Below, piece after piece: positions 1 to 11,310 of a stretch of DNA of 64,000 bases (position 1 is the stretch's first letter; every line of letters starts with the position of its first letter). The DNA is from Methanobacterium formicicum DSM 3637 (GTDB lineage: Archaea; Methanobacteriota; Methanobacteria; Methanobacteriales; Methanobacteriaceae), in contig NZ_AMPO01000001.1 in NCBI RefSeq assembly GCF_000302455.1, positions 375,001 to 439,000 of the forward strand, in the 5' to 3' direction. The notes beneath the pieces were generated by a model. The model saw only the letters and a program-made list of their open reading frames with translations, made no database searches and was not told where the DNA came from. The translations under genes and the position numbers were made by a program.

Positions 1-168
1 TTCTCCGGTGGTTTGTAGAAACAGTTGAGAAGTGTGGATGGGCCCCATGGGTATCTCAATGGTCACCACTAGGATGGTCATGGCTATAGCAAACAAACCA
101 TCAGTCAGGGTTTCCAGTCTATTGGTAGGAAAGTACAGGCCTGGTTTCTTTTTATCTTCAGAATTCAT
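1..168 (-). CDS. TMEM175-like (DUF1211) membrane protein, N-terminal part
   Basis: Only the first 56 codons lie in the window; the gene runs off the left edge. The ATG at 166-168 begins a short charged N-terminus (MNSEDKKKP), then RLETLTDGLFAIAMTILVV, the first transmembrane helix of the TMEM175/DUF1211 family. In known family members this helix lines a potassium-selective pore, with FSDG-type sequence in place of the LTDG seen here. The next gene (268-906) on the same strand carries almost the same motif, so the two are tandem paralogues. Potassium conduction is inferred from family membership only. Confidence 0.8.
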   Translation of the reverse strand, partial: MNSEDKKKPGLYFPTNRLETLTDGLFAIAMTILVVTIEIPMGPIHTSQLFLQTTGE

Positions 169-267
169 TTCAGTCTCCTTTTGCTTAAAATGTTCCCGTT
201 TAGTTAATGGTTTGTTTACAATTTATAGATATCTGTTTTTAGTGGTATTATTAGGTCTATTAATTAT

Positions 268-906
268 TTACTTTATCCTCTTCTTTTTTTGACAAAGATA
301 CGTAATATTTAAAAGAACGGGTATCAGTATGAAAATGAGAATAGTTCCCACTGGAATGATAAAAGAAATTCCAATTGCTATCAACGATATTACTGGCAGT
401 AAAAGGTTAGATCGTTGGATTATCTTGGCGTAGGGGGTCACTGGTTCGTATATCATTTCATTTTTAAAAGCGTAGTGCCAGATGTTATAATATAAAACGC
501 CGATAATCAGCATGTTTAAGGCGAATATGATCTCTGCAAACTGGTACTGGCCATAGTTACTCATTAATGATGTGGAAAATGGCACAATGGCAATTGACAT
601 TAACCAGAATATGTTTAACCAGTTAAGGGCCAGATCAGTATACTTCATGGCGTAAAATATGTGGTGGTTCAACCAGAAACCACCTAAAATTGCGAAACTA
701 ATTATGTAAATGCCTATCTGGGGCATTAGTGTGTTAACGATATAATCATTGATTAAGGGTGGGGTGGGGTTAGCAGGCAGTACAGGTACTTCAAGGCTTA
801 AAACCAGCAGAGTCATTGCTATGGCAAATATTCCATCAGTTAAGGTTTCAAGTCTGATTTTTGGAATTTTTTGTTCAGGTGCAACTGGTTCTTCATTGCC
901 TGACAT
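268..906 (-). CDS. TMEM175-like (DUF1211) integral membrane protein
   Basis: The 212-residue protein has the DUF1211 signature RLETLTDGIFAIAMTLLVL (residues 18-36) followed by about five further hydrophobic helices and a basic C-terminal tail (CQKKKRIK). Prokaryotic TMEM175 proteins of about 200 residues assemble into potassium-permeable channels; the conserved Arg and the Asp-Gly of the first helix are present, while the usual Phe-Ser before Asp-Gly is Leu-Thr. It sits 100 bp upstream of a second copy (1-168) on the same strand, and a third lies at 23647-24264. Family assignment is firm; ion selectivity is not shown by sequence. Confidence 0.85.
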   Translation of the reverse strand: MSGNEEPVAPEQKIPKIRLETLTDGIFAIAMTLLVLSLEVPVLPANPTPPLINDYIVNTLMPQIGIYIISFAILGGFWLNHHIFYAMKYTDLALNWLNIFWLMSIAIVPFSTSLMSNYGQYQFAEIIFALNMLIIGVLYYNIWHYAFKNEMIYEPVTPYAKIIQRSNLLLPVISLIAIGISFIIPVGTILIFILIPVLLNITYLCQKKKRIK

Positions 907-915
907 AATTACTCC

Positions 916-1074
916 AATGATTACCCAATGATTTTTTAGTTTTCAATCATGGCATTTAGATTTACCCAATGATTCATTTTAGATTATTCGATCATTGTTT
1001 TTAGATTTACCCAATGATTCCTTTTAGATTTACCCAACGTTTGTTTTTAGATCATCCTAATGATTGCTTTAGAT
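916..1074. repeat. 22-23 bp tandem repeat array at the 3' end of hisB
   Basis: Six TTAGAT cores begin at 956, 979, 1001, 1024, 1047 and 1069, a period of 22-23 bp. Three units share the fuller sequence TTTAGATTTACCCAATGATT; the others are diverged. The last core (1069-1074) is itself the hisB stop codon read on the plus strand, so the array looks seeded from the end of that gene. No gene is visible in the spacer. Confidence 0.85.
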
Positions 1075-1647
1075 GACACCTTTGGTACTGGGCATCCTAT
1101 CATGAACCACTCTGGTTGCATCGTGCAGTGCACGGGCCAGGGCTTTGAAAATGGCTTCCACCTGGTGGTGGTCATTTTCTCCTTCACAGCGGGCGTGTAG
1201 ATTGATCTTCCCTGTCTGGGCCAGAGACTCTAAAAAGTGCCCCACGTTCTCGGTGCTGAGGTCACCTACTTTTCCCTGGCGGAAGTTCAGATCCAGTACA
1301 GTGTAACTGCGGCCGGACAGGTCTACAGCTACCATGGCCAGGGATTCATCCATGGGAACCAAAGCATGGGCCATTCTACGTATTCCCTTTTTATCTCCCA
1401 GTGCTTCCTGCAGAGCTTCACCCAGAACTATGCCCATGTCTTCTACAGTATGGTGGTCGTCTATTTGCACATCTCCCTGGGCTTCCACATTCAGATCAAA
1501 AAGACTGTGCCTGGTGAAGGACTCCAGCATGTGGTTAAAAAACTGGATCCCGGTTTCCACCTGGTACTCTCCTGTACCATCCAGATCCAGCTCAACATTT
1601 ATGCTGGTTTCAGAGGTCTTCCTCTGTATCTTGCTTTTTCGGTTCAT
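1069..1647 (-). CDS. hisB: imidazoleglycerol-phosphate dehydratase
   Basis: This 192-residue enzyme dehydrates imidazole glycerol phosphate to imidazole acetol phosphate in histidine biosynthesis. Both halves of the internally duplicated fold are present, each with its metal-binding His cluster: DDHHTVEDMG in the first and ENDHHQVEAIFKALARAL in the second, as well as FFNHMLESFTRHS. Length matches stand-alone archaeal HisB, with no phosphatase domain. I prefer the ATG at 1647 over one three codons upstream, because a GAGGGATGAT ribosome site then has normal spacing. The start lies inside the upstream ferredoxin gene (38 bp overlap in another frame), so translation is probably coupled. hisH is far away at 42.3 kb. 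Confidence 0.95.
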   Translation of the reverse strand: MNRKSKIQRKTSETSINVELDLDGTGEYQVETGIQFFNHMLESFTRHSLFDLNVEAQGDVQIDDHHTVEDMGIVLGEALQEALGDKKGIRRMAHALVPMDESLAMVAVDLSGRSYTVLDLNFRQGKVGDLSTENVGHFLESLAQTGKINLHARCEGENDHHQVEAIFKALARALHDATRVVHDRMPSTKGVI

Positions 1648-1837
1648 TTGGATCATCCCTCACTATGAGTATGGCACCTTCCGGACACTTGGAAGCGCAG
1701 ATTGTGCAGATGTGACAGTAGCGTAAATTGGTGGCCATGGCTTTATTATTCACATCCCATATTTTAGCTCCTTTGGGGCACTCTTCCTTACAGATTCCAC
1801 AACCAGTACATTTTTCTGGATCTACTTCTATTCTCAT
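1610..1837 (-). CDS. 2[4Fe-4S] ferredoxin
   Basis: The 75-residue protein carries two four-cysteine motifs, CTGCGICKEECPKGA near the N-terminus and CHICTICASKCPEGA later, typical of small ferredoxins holding two [4Fe-4S] clusters. Such proteins carry electrons between methanogen oxidoreductases; the specific partner is unknown. The chosen ATG at 1837 follows AAGGAGAT with five bases between, whereas an in-frame TTG two codons upstream falls inside that ribosome site. The acidic tail (DTEEDL) is encoded by DNA that also encodes the HisB start. A 20-bp perfect palindrome lies directly upstream of the ribosome site. Confidence 0.93.
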   Translation of the reverse strand: MRIEVDPEKCTGCGICKEECPKGAKIWDVNNKAMATNLRYCHICTICASKCPEGAILIVRDDPNEPKKQDTEEDL

Positions 1838-1848
1838 AACCAATCTCC

Positions 1849-1868
1849 TTATAACTTATAAGTTATAA
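1849..1868. promoter_or_regulatory. 20-bp perfect palindrome upstream of the ferredoxin gene
   Basis: TTATAACTTATAAGTTATAA is its own reverse complement and abuts the ferredoxin ribosome binding site (AAGGAGAT, about 1843-1850). Related TATAACTTATAA-like copies occur just beyond it and near 1940-1957. It may be an operator or promoter element; the AT-rich composition means chance is possible. Confidence 0.4.
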
Positions 1869-1990
1869 CTTATCATTAAATATTTATAATCGATTAGCAG
1901 TATTTTTAGTATATCTAAAGGGTTAATAATCTTTAATTAATTATAACTTATAACTTCATGTTTTCATGTGGAAATAACTAAATAGGATCA

Positions 1991-2587
1991 TCAGTCTTTT
2001 TGGTATATTTCCAGGAATTCCTGGAACCGGTTCAGGGTTTTCTTGAGACTTCTAAAACCTTCTTCATCTTCTTTAACCCCTTTTAGGGTATCTCGTGACC
2101 AGAAGTTGGCTCCCAGATTGGATCCAAATGGCCCTCCACTAACCGGTATTGCTCCGTTAAGAATATAAAAAGTCATAATCTGTTGTATGGCCAGTTCCTG
2201 ACCTCCAACACGATCTCCACCCACAGCAATGGCCATTCCTACTTTGTGTTTCAGGAAGTTTATGTCCACTGCCGCAGCTGCACGGGTACGGTCCATAACA
2301 GCTTTGATTTGGGCGCTAACCCCTCCATTGTAAATGGGGGTGGCCATTATAATCCCGTCAACATCCTTAAAAAGAGGATAGAGTTGATACATATCATCTT
2401 TAACAATACATTCCTTTTTCCTCAGGCAGTAATCACAATTCCTGCAGGGGCTAATATCTTTCCCCCGAACAGTGAACAACTCGGTTTTATAACCCTTTTC
2501 TTCCATGGTGTTCAGAGCTTCACTTAGGACGTGCTCTGTGGCCTGTTTCCTGGGGCTTCCGCTTATTCCTAAAATTACTTTTTGCAC
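1991..2587 (-). CDS. iron-sulfur flavoprotein (NADPH-dependent FMN reductase fold)
   Basis: The protein opens with a flavodoxin-like FMN-binding loop (GISGSPRKQ) and carries a compact cysteine motif at C48, C51, C54 and C60, the signature of methanogen iron-sulfur flavoproteins that bind one [4Fe-4S] cluster next to FMN. ATPIYNGGVSAQIKAVMDRT is the second typical flavin-site segment. Length (198 residues) fits the family. Characterised members reduce oxygen or peroxide with ferredoxin electrons; that role is inferred. The start is GTG at 2587, preceded by GGGGGAAT. It stands alone, downstream of the multi-PAS kinase. Confidence 0.9.
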   Translation of the reverse strand: MQKVILGISGSPRKQATEHVLSEALNTMEEKGYKTELFTVRGKDISPCRNCDYCLRKKECIVKDDMYQLYPLFKDVDGIIMATPIYNGGVSAQIKAVMDRTRAAAAVDINFLKHKVGMAIAVGGDRVGGQELAIQQIMTFYILNGAIPVSGGPFGSNLGANFWSRDTLKGVKEDEEGFRSLKKTLNRFQEFLEIYQKD

Positions 2588-2692
2588 ATTAATTCCCCCA
2601 CATTGAAAATAATTTGAATTTATTAGGTTTTAACTTTTTTCTTATACGAACTGTTTTTTCTTATAATATTGGAGAAATATGGTTATTACCAT

Positions 2693-5600
2693 TTAAATCC
2701 TATTTTTATACTTTAATTCTTTAAAAATGATTTTGAATTCTGTGCCCTGACTTTTATTTAGAGTGATAATTCCATCAAGTTGATTTACTAAATTATTTAC
2801 TAATTTAAGTCCAAGAGTATCCGTGTTTTTAAAATCAATCTCTTCAGGGAATCCAATTCCATTATCCCCTATCTTAAGTTCATATTTATCATCATCGGTT
2901 CTAAGACAAACACAGATTTCTCCTTTTTTACCCTCTGGAAATGCATGTTTAAGACTATTGGAAACCAGTTCGCTTATTATGAGGCCACAAGGAATTGCAG
3001 TTTCAATGTTTAACATTATGTTTTCGATTTTGATTGTGGGCTTTATCTGGCCTTCTTTGAGTCTATATGAATAAAAAAGACCGTGTATAAGGCTCTGGAT
3101 ATAATTTTCAAAATTGATTTTAGTTAAATCATTGGACTGGGATAATTTCTCGTAGATGGTGGCCATGGCCTTAACTCTATCCTGACTCTCCTTTAGGACA
3201 TTAACAGTTTCAGCACTGATAACATATTGACTCTGAAGGTTTAAGAGACTGGAAATGATCTGCATGTTGTTTTTCACACGGTGATGTATTTCACTTAAAA
3301 GAACTTCCTTTTCATTGAGAGATTTTTTTATCTTATCTTCTGCTTTTTTCCTGTCGGTAATATCACGGGCTACATGTACAATTCCACTCAGCTTCCCATC
3401 TGAATCATGTAATGGTGATACACTGACAATGAAATCACCACCCAGACGATCCTCATGAACCTCAACAGTGTGCTCCTGACCATCTTCAAGCAATTTTATG
3501 TAGGGACAAAATGATGGGGGTGAATCTAATCCATGTACTACTTTATAACAGGTAAGTCCAACTGCTTCTTCAGGATCCACCCCTAATCTGTTGGCCATGG
3601 CCTTGTTGGCACGGACAACATGAAAATTAGTATCCAATATAACTATTAGGTCTGGAACGCTATCGAATGTATGTTCCCATTCCTCCTTTGCCCGGAGAAT
3701 TGCATCATCATTTTTTTTCCGTTGGGTGATGTCTCTGGCGATTGTGGATATTCCAATTAGATCATGGGAGGCGTCAAAAATAGGGGACAGGGTTAATGAA
3801 ACATTTATTTCTTTCCCATCTTTCCTCACCCTTATAGTTTCATAATGGAGGATACGTTGGCCCTGTTTGATTTTTTCGATGAACTTTTTTGTTTCATCCT
3901 TCAGATGAGGTTGTGCCAGGACGGAAATATCTTTTCCCACAATTTCTTCAGCAGGATATCCATAAATCAACTCTGCACCTTTATTCCAGCTGGTTATCTG
4001 CCCGTCAAGTAACTTGGATATAATGGCATCATCAGATGATTCCACCACGTTGGCCAGCATCTGAATTTTCTCTTCAAATTTTTGGAGTTGGGTGATGTCG
4101 CGTGCTGCTGCGAAAACTCCAACCACGTTCCCTGATTCGTCTTTATACAATGAAGCATTGTATAAGATAGGAGTTATATGGCCATTGGGGTGTTGAATCT
4201 TTAAAGGATAATCACGTACAAAACCTTCTTTGAAGACTTTTTGATAGCCTTTTCTGGCTTTGTCTGGTTCTGTGAAGTAATCTGAAAAGTCAGTGCCGAT
4301 AATTTTCTCCCGGGAGTAGCCTGTAACCTTTTCAGTTGCCTGGTTAACATCGGTGATCTTACCATCTGGCCCAATGGTAACCAGAGGATCCAGACTGGAT
4401 TCGATCAAGCTACGATTATACAGACTTGCCATTTTGAGTTCATCTTTTACTCGTTTTAGTTCAGCTCGCTCACGTAGAGCGGTTATGCCAAAGGCCAGAT
4501 TGCCTGCCAGTTCCTCCATGAGCCAAATTTCATCTTGAGTAATTGCGTTGGCTTCGGAGGAGTAAATCATGAGAACTCCAAATACATTATTGTTTTTGTC
4601 TTTAAGGGGCAGAGCAATACCTGAACGGTATCCGTGCTGCAATGCACTTTCGCGCCACGGGCCCATTAAGGGATCAGTGGTGAAATCCTGAACATAAACG
4701 ATTTCTCCACTCCTTATAACTATTCCTGCAGGACCTAAACCTTTCTCTGTGTCTTTTGACCAACTCAGTTTGGTATTAGTGACATATCCGCTATCAAATC
4801 CTGCCCATGCTACCGGTTGGATGGTTTTATTTTTATCGTGCTCAGCGTATCCCACCCAAGCCAGACGGTATCCTGCTTCGTCACAAATGATACGGCATAT
4901 GTCTATCAGTAGGGTGTGCTCGTCTACGGCCCTTAATAATGTCTGGTTACAGTTACTAATGGCTTTTAATTTACGATTCAAACTTTTTTGTTCCTTTTCT
5001 GCCTGCTTTCGTTCTGAAATATCTCTTATTATGATCATATCTGCTGTTTGGCCTTTCCAAACCGTTTTCGCACCTGTAAATTCAATTGGAATAACTTTCT
5101 TATTTTTCCGCACAATAATGGTTTCGTGTGTTGGGGATAGAGGTTCGTCGGCAATTCTGCTATTATACCTTTCCATTAATCCTTTTATTTCATTAGGGTG
5201 CGCTAAATCACATATACTTGTATTAACCAATTCTTCAACCGTGTATCCGGTTATTTCTGCTGCCATCTGGTTGGCATATACATGGATTCCTTCTCCAGTG
5301 GCAATAAGGATACCTTCACTGGCATTGTCTGCCATGGCCCTGAAGTTTTCCATGATTTCATGGGTCTTCTCATCTGCTTTTTGTTGTTGGGTGATGTCGC
5401 GTGCTGCTGCGAAAACTCCAACCACGTCCCCTGATTCGCCTTTATAAACTGATGCGTTGTACAGTACAGGAGTTATGCTTCCATTTTTGTGTTGAATTTT
5501 TAAGAGGTAGTCCCTAACATATCCTTCCTTAAAAACTTGCTGATAACCCTCTTTGGCTTTTTCAGGTGTGGTGAAATAGTTTGAAAAGTCCGTTCCTATT

Positions 5601-6160
5601 AATTCTGCTCTTGAGTAGCCAGTCACCATTTCCGTGGCCCGGTTAACATCGGTGATCTTACCCTCCGGACCAATGGTAACCAGAGGATCCAGACTAGCTT
5701 CAATCAAGCTACGATTATAAAGACTTGCCAACTTAAGATCATTTTCAGTTTTTCTACGGAGGGCTTCGGCATCATCCCTAACTTTCTCCACTGATTTTTT
5801 GTACAGGGCAATATCAATAGTGTATTTCAGTTCAAGAGGGTCGTATGGTTTTATTATAAATCCATAAGGTTCGGTAAGTTTAGCTTCTTGGACAGTAGCT
5901 TCTTCAGAATGGGCTGTCAAATATATAAACGGGATTTTAAGTTTTTTAATGTTGGATGCTACTTTAATACCGTTAAAATTTCCTTTTAAAACTATATCTA
6001 TCAAAACAAGATCGGGCATAATATCTAATGCTTTTTCTACAGCTTCTTCGCCACGTGAAGCGATATATGGAACATTATAACCGAAAGATTCCAGTGTGTG
6101 CTTGATATCCAGGGCTTCTATGCTTTCATCCTCTACCAGAAGGATATTTACATCTGCCAT
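2693..6160 (-). CDS. hybrid REC-multi-PAS-GAF sensor histidine kinase (HisKA_2 type)
   Basis: This 1155-residue cytoplasmic protein has no transmembrane segment. Order: a receiver domain (about 1-120, phosphoacceptor D55, conserved K104), PAS (about 148-262), PAS, GAF (about 410-560), PAS (about 575-690), two more PAS domains, then HisKA_2 (SEIHHRVKNNMQIISSLLNL, probable phosphorylated His in HHRVKNN) and a HATPase_c domain with N, G1 and G2 boxes (SELVSNSLKHAF, GDNGIGFP, GLKLVNNL). The leading receiver implies phosphorelay input. Two of the PAS domains are near copies, also at DNA level. The ATG follows AGGTGTATT. Candidate relay partners are the REC-PAS proteins at 13.9-15.5 kb; ligand and target are unknown. 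Confidence 0.93.
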   Translation of the reverse strand: MADVNILLVEDESIEALDIKHTLESFGYNVPYIASRGEEAVEKALDIMPDLVLIDIVLKGNFNGIKVASNIKKLKIPFIYLTAHSEEATVQEAKLTEPYGFIIKPYDPLELKYTIDIALYKKSVEKVRDDAEALRRKTENDLKLASLYNRSLIEASLDPLVTIGPEGKITDVNRATEMVTGYSRAELIGTDFSNYFTTPEKAKEGYQQVFKEGYVRDYLLKIQHKNGSITPVLYNASVYKGESGDVVGVFAAARDITQQQKADEKTHEIMENFRAMADNASEGILIATGEGIHVYANQMAAEITGYTVEELVNTSICDLAHPNEIKGLMERYNSRIADEPLSPTHETIIVRKNKKVIPIEFTGAKTVWKGQTADMIIIRDISERKQAEKEQKSLNRKLKAISNCNQTLLRAVDEHTLLIDICRIICDEAGYRLAWVGYAEHDKNKTIQPVAWAGFDSGYVTNTKLSWSKDTEKGLGPAGIVIRSGEIVYVQDFTTDPLMGPWRESALQHGYRSGIALPLKDKNNNVFGVLMIYSSEANAITQDEIWLMEELAGNLAFGITALRERAELKRVKDELKMASLYNRSLIESSLDPLVTIGPDGKITDVNQATEKVTGYSREKIIGTDFSDYFTEPDKARKGYQKVFKEGFVRDYPLKIQHPNGHITPILYNASLYKDESGNVVGVFAAARDITQLQKFEEKIQMLANVVESSDDAIISKLLDGQITSWNKGAELIYGYPAEEIVGKDISVLAQPHLKDETKKFIEKIKQGQRILHYETIRVRKDGKEINVSLTLSPIFDASHDLIGISTIARDITQRKKNDDAILRAKEEWEHTFDSVPDLIVILDTNFHVVRANKAMANRLGVDPEEAVGLTCYKVVHGLDSPPSFCPYIKLLEDGQEHTVEVHEDRLGGDFIVSVSPLHDSDGKLSGIVHVARDITDRKKAEDKIKKSLNEKEVLLSEIHHRVKNNMQIISSLLNLQSQYVISAETVNVLKESQDRVKAMATIYEKLSQSNDLTKINFENYIQSLIHGLFYSYRLKEGQIKPTIKIENIMLNIETAIPCGLIISELVSNSLKHAFPEGKKGEICVCLRTDDDKYELKIGDNGIGFPEEIDFKNTDTLGLKLVNNLVNQLDGIITLNKSQGTEFKIIFKELKYKNRI

Positions 6161-6279
6161 AATACACCTGATATCATTATGTTGTTTAAGATATTTGTTT
6201 TTAGCGAAAATGCGCTTTACTGGAAATGGGTAGAAATATCCAGTTAAATCGAGTTAAATAAATTAGTTTAGTCTCTTAA

Positions 6280-6362
6280 AAGATTAAAAAAAGTTAAATT
6301 GGTAAAAATAATTTAAAAAAGTTAAAAAGAAATTAAGAGCACAATTAGTGCCCTCAGAAGTT
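6280..6362 (-). terminator. U-rich terminator downstream of fae-hps
   Basis: On the minus strand the 39 bases after the fae-hps stop contain an imperfect GAG(GG)CAC/GTGCTC stem, followed by repeated T runs (CTTTTTAACTTTTTT and further). This fits archaeal termination, which depends mainly on U-tracts. Confidence 0.5.
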
Positions 6363-6368
6363 CTTTTT

Positions 6369-7589
<1,221 letters not shown>

Positions 7590-7642
7590 AATAATGATCC
7601 TCCAATTTAAGTCTAAATTTATACATTAATTCTATGAATGAT

Positions 7643-7657
7643 GGATTATAAATAGAT
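7643..7657 (-). promoter_or_regulatory. predicted TATA box of fae-hps
   Basis: On the minus strand CTATTTATAATCC lies about 60 bp upstream of the fae-hps ATG, which would give a leader of about 35 nt containing the GGAGGATC ribosome site. Assigned by pattern and position only. Confidence 0.4.
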
Positions 7658-7726
7658 ATTCTACCCATCCATAAAAGTTCTACCCGTCCAAAAAAGCTGA
7701 ATTCTCCACAACCTGTTTTGGGAATG

Positions 7727-7785
7727 AAAAAAAGTAAGGGGGTAGAAAAAAGTAAAAAATTTATTTTAGGGTTAAAAAAGGTTTA
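7727..7785 (-). terminator. U-rich terminator of trpB2
   Basis: Immediately after the trpB2 stop the minus strand reads a series of T tracts (CCTTTTTTAACC, AATTTTTTACTTTTTTC and a final run of seven). Multiple oligo-U tracts are the usual archaeal intrinsic termination signal. Confidence 0.5.
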
Positions 7786-7791
7786 GATGGA

Positions 7792-9084
<1,293 letters not shown>

Positions 9085-9381
9085 GAATTCACCTCTTAAA
9101 TTTTCCTTGATTTCAAATTTAATTCCTATACGCATTATTTGAAAGATTTACTCCTTAATTATGCATATTAACTGGATTTAATAAATGGGAAATCTTGAAA
9201 AATCAATGAAATAATCTTTGTATTTTTATAGATTTTTTAGACGTTCCCCTATATAATTGTCTGACACAAGGATATGCTTAACGTACTACTTAAATCTTTG
9301 TTGTATAGATATGTACATTTTATTGGTGTATCATTGAGTGGGGTGTTAATTCTTATTATAAAAGGGTCTATACTATAAAAC

Positions 9382-10404
9382 ATGAAAATACTGGCAATAG
9401 ATGTGGGTACCGGGACCCAGGATATAATGCTATATGATTCTTATGAATCAATGGAGAATGCAGTGAAGATGGTTCTTCCTTCTCCTACACAAATAATGGC
9501 CAACAGGATAAAAAAACATCATCATGACCTGTTTTTGAGTGGTGAAACCATGGGTGGGGGTCCCATAAATAAGGCCATAAAAACTCATCTTGATAAAGGT
9601 TACCGGGTGGTGATGACCGAAAATTCAGCCAGAACAGTCCGGGATGACCTGGAACGGGTAAGGTCTACCGGAGTGGAAATTATTCAGGGAACAGAAAAAC
9701 ATCCCGAAATCCCAGAATTAGAGCTAAAAGATGTTGATTTAACTGCAATCCGGGATGCTCTTTCGAATTTTGATGTGGAACTTGATTTTGACCGTATTGG
9801 GGTGGCAGTGCAGGATCATGGTTACCAGGCAGGAACTGGTGACCGGAACTTCCGTTTCCAGAAGATAAGGGAGAAACTTGACATTCCACGGGCACCGGAA
9901 GAGTTTGCCTATCCTGGTGAAATCCCAGAATACTTCACTCGTATGCAGGGAGTTAAGAGAACCCTTAAAGGTTACCAACCACTTATAATGGATTCTAAAT
10001 TCGCTTCTATTTGTGGAGCAACTCTGGATCCTCTAGTCAGTCAGATGGATAAATACGTGGCTATTGATGTTGGTAACGGACACACACTGGCGGCTTCTTT
10101 TATGGATGGGAAGATTCATGGAGTTTTTGAGCATCATACTGGTATTTTAACTCCTAAACGAATAGAAGAACTTGTAAAACGGTTATCTGAAGGTACTATC
10201 ACTCATGAGGAGGTTCATGATGAACATGGACATGGGGCATGGGTGGTGGATGCCATAGGATCATTTGAATGTGTGGTGGCCACTGGGCCAAAGCGTGCCA
10301 TACTGGCTGAGACAGATTTAAATGTACACAACGCTGCTCCAGGGGGAGATGTGATGATGACTGGGCCGGCAGGACTGATAAAATCTATTGCATCATGTAA
10401 ATAA
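9382..10404 (+). CDS. DUF1786 family protein
   Basis: The 340-residue soluble protein begins MKILAIDVGTGTQDIMLYD and repeats a similar glycine-rich phosphate-loop pattern later (YVAIDVGNGHTLAASFMDGK), resembling the two-lobed nucleotide-binding fold of acetate/sugar kinase-Hsp70 proteins. It matches the archaeal DUF1786 family, whose biochemical role I do not know. A conserved His-rich stretch (HEEVHDEHGHGAW) near the C-terminus could bind metal. A TATA box (TTATTATAAAAG) is centred about 24 bp before the ATG and there is no ribosome binding site, so the transcript is probably leaderless. Confidence 0.8.
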   Translation: MKILAIDVGTGTQDIMLYDSYESMENAVKMVLPSPTQIMANRIKKHHHDLFLSGETMGGGPINKAIKTHLDKGYRVVMTENSARTVRDDLERVRSTGVEIIQGTEKHPEIPELELKDVDLTAIRDALSNFDVELDFDRIGVAVQDHGYQAGTGDRNFRFQKIREKLDIPRAPEEFAYPGEIPEYFTRMQGVKRTLKGYQPLIMDSKFASICGATLDPLVSQMDKYVAIDVGNGHTLAASFMDGKIHGVFEHHTGILTPKRIEELVKRLSEGTITHEEVHDEHGHGAWVVDAIGSFECVVATGPKRAILAETDLNVHNAAPGGDVMMTGPAGLIKSIASCK

Positions 10405-10528
10405 ACTGATTAATCTAGTCAAATAAGTTGATAATTCACTAATTAGGTAATAAGCTGATAAAATCTATGGCAAATAATTAAGTAACCAATTAAATGAACT
10501 TAAAGTAAGTAAATTACAGGTGATATTC

Positions 10529-11176
10529 GTGATCATTGACCCCCACATTCACAGTACCTACTCTGGAGACTCCACAGCCACGGTGAAAGATATTGTCAAG
10601 CATTCCCGTAAGATTGGCCTGGATGCCATTGCCATTGCTGATCACAACACCCTTAAGGGGTCAGAGGTTGCTTTAAAAGAATTCGGTAAAATGGATGATC
10701 TGGTGATCATACCGGCCATGGAAGTTTCCACCAGCAAGGGGCACATCGTGGCCCTGGGCATAAGTGAAGAAATACCCAAAGGAATCTCTCCTGAGGAAAC
10801 AGTGGAACTCATCCGTGTTCAGGGGGGAATTGCAGTAGCAGCCCATCCATTTGTATCCTACCGGGAAGGACTGTTTACCAATGTGAAATTTGTGGATGTT
10901 GATGCCATGGAAACCCTTAACTCCCGTTATATATTCGGATACTCCAACTGGCGAGCTAAGAACATGGCCAATGAAAGGAACATCCCCCAGATCGGTGCCA
11001 GTGACGCCCACTTTTTAGGGGCCATTGGTAGCTGTGTTACTGAAGTGGAAGCAGATTTCTCAGTGGATAGTATTATCAAGGGTATACTTTCCGGTAAGAC
11101 CAATGTGTTCGGAGACAGAACACCATTACCCCTCATACTTAAAGAAGTCATTAACAAGAAGATCAGACGAATTTGA
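10529..11176 (+). CDS. PHP-domain metal-dependent phosphoesterase
   Basis: The protein shows the ordered metal-binding motifs of the PHP superfamily: DPHIHSTYSGDS at the N-terminus, AIADHNTLKG, the E in IPAMEVSTSKGHIVALG, AAHPF, and GASDAHFLGAIG near the end. Its 215 residues make one stand-alone PHP domain. Relatives hydrolyse phosphate esters or nucleoside monophosphates; the substrate here is unknown. I use the GTG at 10529 because AGGTGAT ends four bases before it; an earlier in-frame GTG at 10520 lies within that ribosome site. Confidence 0.85.
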   Translation: MIIDPHIHSTYSGDSTATVKDIVKHSRKIGLDAIAIADHNTLKGSEVALKEFGKMDDLVIIPAMEVSTSKGHIVALGISEEIPKGISPEETVELIRVQGGIAVAAHPFVSYREGLFTNVKFVDVDAMETLNSRYIFGYSNWRAKNMANERNIPQIGASDAHFLGAIGSCVTEVEADFSVDSIIKGILSGKTNVFGDRTPLPLILKEVINKKIRRI

Positions 11177-11310
11177 ATGATATTTTATTTTTTTCAATTT
11201 TTTGATACTTTTGTCAAGTTTTTAAATAGGATGAACTATTTTTGGGCATATTAAGATAAAATTAAACATATTAAGATAAATTTAAATATTTTAACACCCT
11301 ACATAGGGCC

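Noticed and set aside
1237..1726. Two overlapping long frames on the plus strand opposite hisB and the ferredoxin gene
   Set aside because: They are antisense shadows of clear genes, with no ribosome site or recognisable domain.
4749..5447. 232-codon plus-strand frame inside the kinase gene
   Set aside because: Antisense to well-conserved PAS and GAF domains, Ser-rich in the way antisense frames of this composition usually are.
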